From NCBI RefSeq assembly GCF_024748615.1, contig NZ_CP087168.1:5580001-5644000 (forward strand): a stretch of DNA of 64,000 nt, in the 5' to 3' direction. This stretch comes from Pseudomonas sp. B21-048. GTDB taxonomy: Bacteria > Pseudomonadota > Gammaproteobacteria > Pseudomonadales > Pseudomonadaceae. The notes beneath the pieces are model-generated. The model did no database searches. It worked only from the letters and a program-made list of their open reading frames with translations, and had not been told where the DNA came from. A program made the translations under genes and the position numbers. Of the stretch, positions 44,756 through 52,930 are shown one piece after another; the first letter of the stretch is position 1; each line of letters opens with the position of its first letter.

Positions 44756-45760
44756 ATGAATTCCTCGACTTTTCCTGCGGCCCAGCACGTCATGGTGTTG
44801 TACACCGGTGGCACCATCGGCATGCAAGCCAGTGCCCACGGCTTGGCGCCGGCGTCCGGTTTCGAAGCACGGATGCGCGAGTATCTGCACAGCCAGCCTG
44901 AGCTGGTGGTGCCGCAGTGGCGCTTTCGCGAGATGGCGCCGCTGATCGACAGCGCCAACATGACGCCCGCCTACTGGCAACAACTGCGTGAAGCGGTGGT
45001 CGACGCCGTTGATGTCCAGGGCTGCGACAGCGTGTTGATCCTGCATGGCACCGACACCCTGGCCTACAGCGCTGCGGCCATGAGCTTTCAGCTGCTCGGC
45101 CTGCATGCGCGCGTTGTGTTCACCGGCTCCATGTTGCCGGCCGGCGTGACCGACAGCGATGCCTGGGGAAACCTCAGCGGTGCGTTGGTTGCCCTAGGCC
45201 AGGGCCTGGCGCCGGGCGTTCATCTGTACTTCCACGGCGAACTGCTCGATCCGACCCGCTGCGCGAAGGTTCGCAGTTTCGGTCGTCATCCGTTCAAACG
45301 GCTGGAGCGTCAGGGCGACGGCGTGAAAGCGTCCTCGATACCTGAGCGACTGAACTACAACCAGCCTAAACAGCTGGCGAAGGTCGCGGTGCTGCCGCTG
45401 TTCCCCGGCATCGGTGCCGATCAACTGGATGGCCTGCTCAACAGCGGTATTGAGGGTCTGGTACTGGAATGTTATGGCAGCGGTACTGGGCCAAGCGACA
45501 ACCCCGAGTTTCTCGCCAGCCTGGAACGGGCGCGGGACAAAGGTGTGGTGGTGGTCGCGGTTACGCAGTGCCATGACGGTGGTGTGCAGCTCGACGTGTA
45601 CGAGGCGGGTAGCCGCTTGCGGGATGTCGGTGTGTTGTCTGGTGGTGGCATGACTCGCGAGGCAGCGTTTGGCAAGTTGCATGGGCTGCTGGGTGCAGGG
45701 CTTGAGATCGCTGAAGTTCGGCGGTTGGTTGAACTCGACCTGTGCGGCGAACTCAGCTGA
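44756..45760 (+). CDS. ansA: L-asparaginase (type I, cytoplasmic-like)
   Basis: A 334-residue asparaginase. It hydrolyses asparagine to aspartate and ammonia. Active-site regions: YTGGTIGMQ near residue 17 (first catalytic Thr) and ILHGTDTLAYSA near residue 97 (second Thr with Asp). No signal peptide, so it is of the cytoplasmic type. Start chosen at MNSSTFPAAQ, 36 residues inside a longer frame, since it directly precedes the first strand. Its product feeds AspA. Confidence 0.9.
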   Translation: MNSSTFPAAQHVMVLYTGGTIGMQASAHGLAPASGFEARMREYLHSQPELVVPQWRFREMAPLIDSANMTPAYWQQLREAVVDAVDVQGCDSVLILHGTDTLAYSAAAMSFQLLGLHARVVFTGSMLPAGVTDSDAWGNLSGALVALGQGLAPGVHLYFHGELLDPTRCAKVRSFGRHPFKRLERQGDGVKASSIPERLNYNQPKQLAKVAVLPLFPGIGADQLDGLLNSGIEGLVLECYGSGTGPSDNPEFLASLERARDKGVVVVAVTQCHDGGVQLDVYEAGSRLRDVGVLSGGGMTREAAFGKLHGLLGAGLEIAEVRRLVELDLCGELS

Positions 45761-45771
45761 CACAGCACAAT

Positions 45772-45834
45772 CCCTGTGGCTTTTGTGGCGAGGCGGCATT
45801 CAGACAAGCCCCCTCGCCACAAAAGCCCACAGGG
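45772..45834. repeat. REP-like inverted repeat after asparaginase
   Basis: CCCTGTGG..TTTTGTGGCGAGG on the left pairs with CCTCGCCACAAAA..CCACAGGG on the right across a ~18-base loop. It resembles the GTGGCGAGG heads of the REPINs, so it is likely a short member of the same family and may act as a terminator-like barrier. Confidence 0.8.
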
Positions 45835-45891
45835 TCGTCATTGGGCATATAACTTGCTCCTCTTCCAGCATGCCCAACGCTGGAACCACCT

Positions 45892-46884
45892 ATGCTCCAC
45901 TCTCACCTCACCACCCTCAACGCCGTCTCCCTGGTGCTTGACACCTTCAAGGCCGAAGGCCTGTCCAGCGAAGCATTGCTGGCCGGCAGCGGCATCAGCG
46001 CGGCGGATCTGAGCCGGGCGGACACGCGCATCACCACCAATCAAGAGATGCTGGTTTGCGCCAACGCCGTCGCGTTACGCCGCGATATCGGCCTGGAACT
46101 GGGTCGGCGGATGCATGTCTCGTCCTATGGCATGCTCGGGTACGCTTTACTCACCAGCGCCACTTTAGGTGACGCCTTGCGGTTGGCGCTGCACTATCCG
46201 GCGCTATTGGGAACACTGTTCGAGTTGAGCCTGGAGGAAGCGGGCGAACGCATCTGGCTCACCGCCAGCGACTATCGGGAAAATCCGGCGCTGGCGCCGT
46301 TCAATGTCGAGTTTTGCCTGGTCTCGATGAAAGTCACCTGCGAAGACCTGCTCGGCCACCCTCTGCCTCTACTCGGCGCACGCTTTGAACACCCGGCGCC
46401 GGATTATCAGGCGCGCTACGCTGAGCGTTTCGACTGCCCCTTGCAGTTCGATGCGGTGTCCAACGCCTTTGCCTTCGATAAATGCTGGCTCGAACAACCT
46501 CTGCCGCTGGCCGACACCATTACCCATCAAGCCATGGCCGAGCGCTGTCGCAAGCAAAACACCGAATTCACCGGGCGTCAGGCCTGGCTCGGGCGGATTC
46601 GCCAACTACTCGCCGCACAATTGAGCGCGGCACCAGGCTTGGAGGGGCTGGCCGAACAGTTGAACTGCTCGGCGCGCACGCTGCGTCGACACCTGAAGGA
46701 TCTGGGGTGCAGTTATCAGGAACTGCTCGATGAATTGCGATTCGAGCAGGCCAAGCGAATGCTCTGTGAAGACCACATGCCGATCTATCGAATCGCCGAG
46801 GCGCTGGGTTTCAGCGAGACCGCAAGTTTCCGACATGCGTTTGTACGCTGGAGTGGCGTGGCGCCGAGTCAGTTCCGGCCGTGA
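45892..46884 (+). CDS. AraC-family regulator with OruR-like N-terminal domain
   Basis: A 330-residue regulator. The N-terminal ~220 residues match the arabinose-binding-like domain of the OruR/ArgR-type group (GRRMHVSSYGMLGYALLTSATLGDALRLALHYPALLG). The C-terminal AraC domain has two helix-turn-helix motifs, with LAEQLNCSARTLRRHLKDLG and YRIAEALGFSETASFRHAFVRWSGVAPSQFR. It lies 136 bases before the polyamine deacetylase-like gene on the same strand and may regulate it. Confidence 0.9.
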   Translation: MLHSHLTTLNAVSLVLDTFKAEGLSSEALLAGSGISAADLSRADTRITTNQEMLVCANAVALRRDIGLELGRRMHVSSYGMLGYALLTSATLGDALRLALHYPALLGTLFELSLEEAGERIWLTASDYRENPALAPFNVEFCLVSMKVTCEDLLGHPLPLLGARFEHPAPDYQARYAERFDCPLQFDAVSNAFAFDKCWLEQPLPLADTITHQAMAERCRKQNTEFTGRQAWLGRIRQLLAAQLSAAPGLEGLAEQLNCSARTLRRHLKDLGCSYQELLDELRFEQAKRMLCEDHMPIYRIAEALGFSETASFRHAFVRWSGVAPSQFRP

Positions 46885-47020
46885 TCTACCCCTGCGAGGG
46901 GCGAATTTCGGTCAAATATTTTGGCCATATCAATCCCCTTTTGGCCTTTCCTGCCGTTCTCCCAAACGCCGCCCCGCCGCAAGACTGTGCGCAACCGAAT
47001 CAGCCTGCGGAGCGCAAAAA

Positions 47021-48052
47021 ATGCTGACGATCTACTCGGACGATCACCACCTGCATCACGGCCGTTGTGAATTGATGGACGGGCAATTGATGCCCTGCTT
47101 CGAAATGCCCTCGCGGGCCGACCATGTGCTGCAACGCGTGCAGAACCAAAACCTTGGCCCGGTCGAGGCGCCGCAGGATTTCGGTCTCGGGCCGATCGAG
47201 CGCATCCACAGCCGCGACTACCTCGACTTCTTCAAAGGGGCCTGGGCGCGCTGGACCGAATTCAATACCGACGGCGACTTGCTGCCCTATACCTGGCCGG
47301 CCCGCACCTTGCGCCGAATCATGCCCACCAGCCTGCATGGCCAACTCGGCTATTACAGCTTTGACGGTAGCGCCCCGATTACCGCCGGCACCTGGCAAGC
47401 GGCGTATAGCGCGGCGCAAGTTGCCCTCACGGCCCAAGCGGGGATCCAACGCGGAGCCCGCAGTGCTTTCGCCTTGTGCCGTCCACCGGGGCATCATGCC
47501 GCCCGCGATTTGATGGGCGGTTATTGCTACCTCAACAACGCCGCCATCGCCGCTCAGGCATTCCTCGATCAGGGCCACAAAAAGGTCGCGATCCTCGATG
47601 TCGATTACCACCACGGCAACGGTACCCAATCGATTTTCTACGAGCGCAGCGACGTGCTATTCACCTCGATCCATGGCCATCCGCAAGCCGAGTTCCCATT
47701 CTTCCTGGGCTACGAAGATGAACGCGGTGAAGGCGCAGGCGAAGGGTTCAACTTCAACTACCCGTTGCCCGCCGGTTCAGGCTGGGACAGTTGGAGCGCG
47801 GCGCTGGAGCAGGCCTGCAAAGCGATCGGAAAGTACGGCGCCGACATCATCGTCGTGTCCTTGGGCGTCGATACCTTCAAAGATGACCCGATCTCCCAAT
47901 TCAAACTCGACAGCCCCGATTACCTGGCGATGGGCGCGCGCATCGCGGGTCTCGGCAAACCGACGCTGTTCGTGATGGAAGGCGGTTACGCGGTGGAAGA
48001 AATCGGCATCAATGCCGTGAACGTTCTCGAAGGTTTTGAAAGCGCCCAATGA
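47021..48052 (+). CDS. Acetylpolyamine amidohydrolase / histone deacetylase-family protein
   Basis: A 343-residue class-II-type HDAC fold. Catalytic marks: RPPGHHA (two His), DVDYHHGNGT (zinc Asp and His), and LGVDTFKDDP with the second zinc Asp. Length and the N-terminal MLTIYSDDHHLHHG match bacterial acetylpolyamine amidohydrolases (AphA/AphB of P. aeruginosa), which remove acetyl from acetylputrescine and acetylcadaverine. Start chosen at that motif. Substrate not proven from sequence. Confidence 0.9.
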   Translation: MLTIYSDDHHLHHGRCELMDGQLMPCFEMPSRADHVLQRVQNQNLGPVEAPQDFGLGPIERIHSRDYLDFFKGAWARWTEFNTDGDLLPYTWPARTLRRIMPTSLHGQLGYYSFDGSAPITAGTWQAAYSAAQVALTAQAGIQRGARSAFALCRPPGHHAARDLMGGYCYLNNAAIAAQAFLDQGHKKVAILDVDYHHGNGTQSIFYERSDVLFTSIHGHPQAEFPFFLGYEDERGEGAGEGFNFNYPLPAGSGWDSWSAALEQACKAIGKYGADIIVVSLGVDTFKDDPISQFKLDSPDYLAMGARIAGLGKPTLFVMEGGYAVEEIGINAVNVLEGFESAQ

Positions 48053-48106
48053 GGCATTAGAAGAAATGAACTGACTCAAGCGCTTTTCCCCACGATCCGG
48101 GCCAAA

Positions 48107-48136
48107 GACCCGCGCGCCAGTGCGGGGCTTTTTTAT
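48107..48136 (+). terminator. Terminator after deacetylase-like gene
   Basis: CCCGC (48111-48115) pairs with GCGGG (48124-48128) around an eight-base loop, followed by six Ts. Confidence 0.85.
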
Positions 48137-48245
48137 CTGCGCCCCCTCTCCCCCGGCTGAATCGTCAACCCATCCCTTGGCGTCATTTACTGCCGCGCAC
48201 CTGAAAACGATGGGCTTTTTTGTACCCAATACATATGTACCACCT

Positions 48246-48315
48246 GGACCGGTTGGCACCTGATTACTGTCGGTTTGGAACGGCATTAATGCCCTAACAT
48301 TATCCAACCGGTTCC
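48246..48315. repeat. Inverted repeat before the giant gene
   Basis: GGACCGGTTGG at 48246-48256 is mirrored by CCAACCGGTTCC at 48304-48315. The right arm ends six bases before the ATG and replaces a normal ribosome site. It could be an operator or an RNA hairpin that hides the start. The rest of the 269-base gap to the deacetylase gene shows only the terminator. Confidence 0.55.
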
Positions 48316-48321
48316 GATCCC

Positions 48322-51300
48322 ATGAGCGAGAAAACCCGAACGAACACCGCCTCCCTGCTGTTGAACAAAAGCCGTCTGGTGAAACAGACCAGCAGCGGCC
48401 CGACCCTGCATGACGCAGCTGCCCAGCTGTTGCGAAACGCGTTGAAAAAACGTTATAGCGACCAAAACATCGATCCCGGCAAGGCCATGCTGGTGTCCCC
48501 CGTATGGCGCCAGCGAAACGAAGTTCTCGTCTCCAACAGCAGCCATTACGAATCGTTGACCCATGCACTGGCGCGTCAGGCTTTCACCCAAGCGACCGCC
48601 AACTACATCGAGGGTGAACACTTTCTGACCCAGACACCCCATATCGCCGAACCTATTCATCTGCCGGTCAGCATGGACGCGATTACCTCGGTGCTGAACG
48701 AATGCGCACCTTCATTGTTTGTGGCTTTCGAACAAAGCCAGCTCGACTACTGGAATAAAACCGTTGGCTCACTGCCGCGCTGGCAATTGCTGTCCGACAC
48801 CCTCAAAGAGGCGCTCGACGTTCAGTCGGTCAATGGCTGGAACTCGGATCAATGCACCCTCGGGCGCCTGGTTTCGCAACACCCCGACAAGGCATCGCGC
48901 CCGGTGGCTGGTAGCGGATTGTCGAATGTCCGCGCCTGCCTGCTGGATCTCGATCATGCCTTCGAAATGGCCGAGGACAGCGTCACCCGGCACTTGATGC
49001 TGCCCGGTGCTCTGGTGCTGACGGCGACTCAAGGCACCCGTGAGCTGATCGTGATGTACACGATCTCCAACGGCTACGAATCGTTCAGTTCGATGGAGCA
49101 ACTGGGTGCCGCCCTCCCCGAACGGATCGACATCGACTTCAGCGGCTACAGCCTCAAGTGGCGCCTCTACGAACCCGAGGGCAACATTTTCGATGCCATG
49201 GCCCGGGCACTGGTGGGCTGTCAGCTCGACGCCATCGATACACTCGACCCGACCAGCCGTTCGCCCTTGGCCCGACTCGCGTCCAGACAGATCGTGAACA
49301 ACACGCTCAGTGCCAGGGATAGCGCACGCGTCGAGCAGCTGAAGAACGCAATACCCAAGTGGCTTTCGGCAGGCTCACACGACGATATCCAGGCCTATAG
49401 TGGCTACCTGACTGATTTGGGCATCCTCAGAGGCGGTGTGGACAGTGACGCTTTCGACGTCGAAGACATCCCGATCATTCAAAGCTATGCCCAACAGCAA
49501 ATGCGTGACGCCATCGTCGCCGAAAAAGCTGACGAAGACCCAGTGAAATTGCATCTGGATGATATTCGGATCACCGTCACGCACAGCTTCGAAGCTGGCG
49601 GCTTCACCCTACCCGACCCGCGCAGCCGCAGCATCGAAACCCTTGGCGAATTCGCCCTGCAAAACACCCGCCCCTACAGCGCGACGGTGGCTTATGCCAA
49701 TGGAACCGCCGCACCGGACTGGATGACGGTCACGTTTTTGTTAAGCATGGCCAACGAGGTCAACATCGGCGAAACCTATCCGCAGTTGATCAAGCGCACG
49801 CTCATCGACGACCCGGTCCAGGCCCGGCGTCACAAAACCCGCTACTGCCGTCAGCTGCCATTGCTCCTGCCGTTGCGGGCGCTGGAGTGCAAACTCAAAG
49901 GTGAAGGGGGGGTCGATGAACAAGGTTACCGTCAGGTTTGCCAACTGATGGAGTCGATCGAAAACAACACGCCAGTAACCGAATGGCCAGTGCAGATTCG
50001 TCCGCTGGCGTTTATGCCGCATTTTCGTTTTGGCAGCACACCGGACACCGTGGCGAATATGTACATCATCGGCCCTCGCAAAGGCTTGAGCGGGCCCTGC
50101 CTGCTTTATCGACCCTTGCTGGATCAAACGTTGCGCCAGTTCCCGTCCGAGCAAAACATGCTGTACGCGTTTTACCAGCCGAGCGAACTGCGCGATTCGA
50201 TACTGGCCTGGCTGCCCACCAATGCGTTGAATTTCGAATACGCCCAGTATGTGTTTTCCACTGGCACCCCCTCGCCGTGGACCATTACCGACCTGGCCTT
50301 CGAACCCTTTATCCACCTCGACCTCACCGCCTCTGTCGAGCTGGCAAATACGCCTCTGAGCAGCGATATTCTCGCGACCCTGTTCACCCACAACAGCCAG
50401 GCCATGACTCAGCTCGCCGACCGCCAATCGACCTCAAATGCCGAGCGTCGCTGGGCATTGCTGGCCGACAGTGGTTGGGCGATTTTCAGCGTGGCGACCA
50501 ATTTCCTCAGTGGCCCGGCAGGCACCGCAATCTGGGTCTGGCAAAGCATCAGCCAGATCCAGCAGGCTCTGGACGCCCATGAGCGTGGCGACACGAGCAT
50601 GGCGTGGTCTTCGATTGGCAATGTCCTGTTGACCTTGGGCATATTGCTCACCCAGAGGATCGCGACACGACGTATTCGGTTCTCAAGCCCAGAAAGCGAA
50701 AATACCCCGCCGAAAAGCCTGTCGGAGGGCGAGCCTGTAAACGTCACGCCGCCGCTCACAAAGCCGTCGATGATCGCGCAGAACCCAAGCCCGCTGGGCG
50801 CCGAATTGCCCGAGGCTCATCTCTCCGCCCTGGCACCGGCCGCCCAGACCCGCGCTGACAAAGGAACGAGATTTTTACAGCACATCAATCAACTCATGGT
50901 TCCGGAACCGCAGCTGCCCGAAGGTGCGCAAGCTGATTCCGATCATCTCCATCCATTCGCGGGCAAACGCTACGCCAAGGTCGGTGAGCGCTGGTTTCAG
51001 GTCAGTGCCGAAACGGACGAACCGGTTTTCGTCGTTGATCCAGACGATTCCTCGCGGCCCGGATTGGGAATCAGGTTCGACACCGCCGAAGGTCAATGGG
51101 TGTGGGATCTGAAATTGCGCTTGCGCGGCGGTGGCCCAACCGGCCGGATCCAGGCGTTTCGGCAAGCAAGAGCCAAGAAAAAGGAAGAGGCGTGGGCCGC
51201 GCTGCATCAGTTCATCGCACAGGAACCCACTCGTAAGGCCAATCTGGAGGTGGCCTTAAAACTTTTGGAGGATGACGACATATCAACGGCCTCCGACGCA

Positions 51301-52905
51301 GCCATCGCCACTTACACCTCGACGGCCAATGACTTGGCCAATGGATATGACCAGGCACTGCAAGACCTCGAAAAATGGCACGAAGCGGGAGGCGCCGGCG
51401 TGTTTTACCAGTCGCAGTTAATGCGCTTCACCGTTGAACAGCACCGCTACATCAACGGCTGGCTGAGAATGAAGTTGCGCGAGTACGCAAAAAACGTCGT
51501 ACCTCTCCAGGCAGAGGCCTCGACCACGATGACCCGTGCCAAACAGATGGAGACCGCACAAAAGGCCATTGCCGTGAGCGATGAAATAGTTGACCGTCTC
51601 GGTCGCCTGGACAGCTCACTGGAAAAGCTAATGAGCCGTACAGGTCCCGCCCGCAAGGTCGCCAGTGACCTGAAACGGTTACAGCCTTCATTTTCGCGCT
51701 ATGACCTTTATGCCAATGAAATCGGCATGTCCACCGAGCTCTGCCTGCGTGAGGTGTCGGGCAGCGACATCAGTCAGACACGTCAGCTAGTCGTAAAAAT
51801 TTTCGATAATGCAGGTGATGCGGGTCACATGCTCGTCGAGCGGCGCGAAGCCGCGCAATCTGCTGACACCCAGACACAGGATGTGGAACAGCTGACCCTC
51901 CTGGTTGACCGTCTGGCGGACTGCGAACGGCGTCTGCGGGAGCTGTCAGTCCGCTCGTCCGATCAACTGGAGCCGGTGAGATTCAAGCGCGTTCAGGAAC
52001 TGATCGCGCAATTGCATCAAGTGGCGCGCAATCGCCTGCTCGAGTTGCTTCCGGAACCGGAAGCAGTACCGGTCGCTGCGATGTCCAGACTTGAACCGAT
52101 ACCCTCGACTTCAAGAGCCATCGGCAAAGTCAGCAAATCCCGGCCACGGGTCGTTGACGCACAAAAGACCCCTTCTACAGAAAGTCTGGAATCTGTCGAA
52201 AAAGTCCCCATCGTCAAAGCGAGGCGCGGTAGCCAAGCACAAGCGGCAACCATGAGTGATGAAGGCATCATCTCCAACGGGCTCGATTTGAGCATCAATC
52301 TCAACAAGTTCATAAGCCGTACGCGCACCGATGCTCAACGTTCCTCGCGTGTGCCGGCGGACATGAAAGATCTGTTTGATCAACAGGCGACCCGGCTTGA
52401 TCAAGCCGCCGATACCGTTAAAGAAGTTCTTGTTCGCAACAGCTCCAGGTTCGGTGTCACGAGTTTGCCCGCAGAACTGCATGACGGGGCGAACAAGCTG
52501 CGACGCGAAGGCGTCAGCGTCTACGGCGCCATGCTCATGAAACGCAAACCTCGGGAAACCTATCTGCAATGGCTTGACGAAAACAACCAGGTAAAGATCG
52601 TAAAGGATGAGCGCGGCCGCATCAGAACCAAACAGCGCAACGACTACTTTCAGGAATATAAAATCCTCGACAAGACTCACAACGACAAGGCGCTATGGGT
52701 AGCGCATTTTCATTATGACAACCTCACCGATCCGGATGACCGGTTTACCGTCGCGCACCTCAAGTTTGCTGATGCCTATCTACAGGAACAACCCGCGAAG
52801 ACCCGACAGGAACTCGATACCTTTGATGCGGTGGATAACGCGCTGCGCCGTATCGTCAATCCGACAGTGCGGGACCTGTTTCTGAAACCCGAACCGAAAG
52901 CATGA
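48322..52905 (+). CDS. Giant DUF6543/dermonecrotic-toxin-like protein
   Basis: A 1527-residue protein, no signal peptide. It resembles a Pseudomonas family with an N-terminal region annotated as dermonecrotic toxin-like (DUF6543). A short hydrophobic region (~709-775: SGWAIFSVATNFLSGPAG, then NVLLTLGILLTQ) separates the N-terminal part from a helical C-terminal half rich in coiled-coil-like stretches (~930-1330). The last ~110 residues have WVAHFHYDNL and FTVAHLKFADAY, which I associate with the same family. Cellular role unknown; secretion could be T6SS-like or none. No immunity gene is obvious next to it. Confidence 0.65.
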   Translation: MSEKTRTNTASLLLNKSRLVKQTSSGPTLHDAAAQLLRNALKKRYSDQNIDPGKAMLVSPVWRQRNEVLVSNSSHYESLTHALARQAFTQATANYIEGEHFLTQTPHIAEPIHLPVSMDAITSVLNECAPSLFVAFEQSQLDYWNKTVGSLPRWQLLSDTLKEALDVQSVNGWNSDQCTLGRLVSQHPDKASRPVAGSGLSNVRACLLDLDHAFEMAEDSVTRHLMLPGALVLTATQGTRELIVMYTISNGYESFSSMEQLGAALPERIDIDFSGYSLKWRLYEPEGNIFDAMARALVGCQLDAIDTLDPTSRSPLARLASRQIVNNTLSARDSARVEQLKNAIPKWLSAGSHDDIQAYSGYLTDLGILRGGVDSDAFDVEDIPIIQSYAQQQMRDAIVAEKADEDPVKLHLDDIRITVTHSFEAGGFTLPDPRSRSIETLGEFALQNTRPYSATVAYANGTAAPDWMTVTFLLSMANEVNIGETYPQLIKRTLIDDPVQARRHKTRYCRQLPLLLPLRALECKLKGEGGVDEQGYRQVCQLMESIENNTPVTEWPVQIRPLAFMPHFRFGSTPDTVANMYIIGPRKGLSGPCLLYRPLLDQTLRQFPSEQNMLYAFYQPSELRDSILAWLPTNALNFEYAQYVFSTGTPSPWTITDLAFEPFIHLDLTASVELANTPLSSDILATLFTHNSQAMTQLADRQSTSNAERRWALLADSGWAIFSVATNFLSGPAGTAIWVWQSISQIQQALDAHERGDTSMAWSSIGNVLLTLGILLTQRIATRRIRFSSPESENTPPKSLSEGEPVNVTPPLTKPSMIAQNPSPLGAELPEAHLSALAPAAQTRADKGTRFLQHINQLMVPEPQLPEGAQADSDHLHPFAGKRYAKVGERWFQVSAETDEPVFVVDPDDSSRPGLGIRFDTAEGQWVWDLKLRLRGGGPTGRIQAFRQARAKKKEEAWAALHQFIAQEPTRKANLEVALKLLEDDDISTASDAAIATYTSTANDLANGYDQALQDLEKWHEAGGAGVFYQSQLMRFTVEQHRYINGWLRMKLREYAKNVVPLQAEASTTMTRAKQMETAQKAIAVSDEIVDRLGRLDSSLEKLMSRTGPARKVASDLKRLQPSFSRYDLYANEIGMSTELCLREVSGSDISQTRQLVVKIFDNAGDAGHMLVERREAAQSADTQTQDVEQLTLLVDRLADCERRLRELSVRSSDQLEPVRFKRVQELIAQLHQVARNRLLELLPEPEAVPVAAMSRLEPIPSTSRAIGKVSKSRPRVVDAQKTPSTESLESVEKVPIVKARRGSQAQAATMSDEGIISNGLDLSINLNKFISRTRTDAQRSSRVPADMKDLFDQQATRLDQAADTVKEVLVRNSSRFGVTSLPAELHDGANKLRREGVSVYGAMLMKRKPRETYLQWLDENNQVKIVKDERGRIRTKQRNDYFQEYKILDKTHNDKALWVAHFHYDNLTDPDDRFTVAHLKFADAYLQEQPAKTRQELDTFDAVDNALRRIVNPTVRDLFLKPEPKA

Positions 52906-52930
52906 CGCAACGGTAAAAAGCCACACCTGA

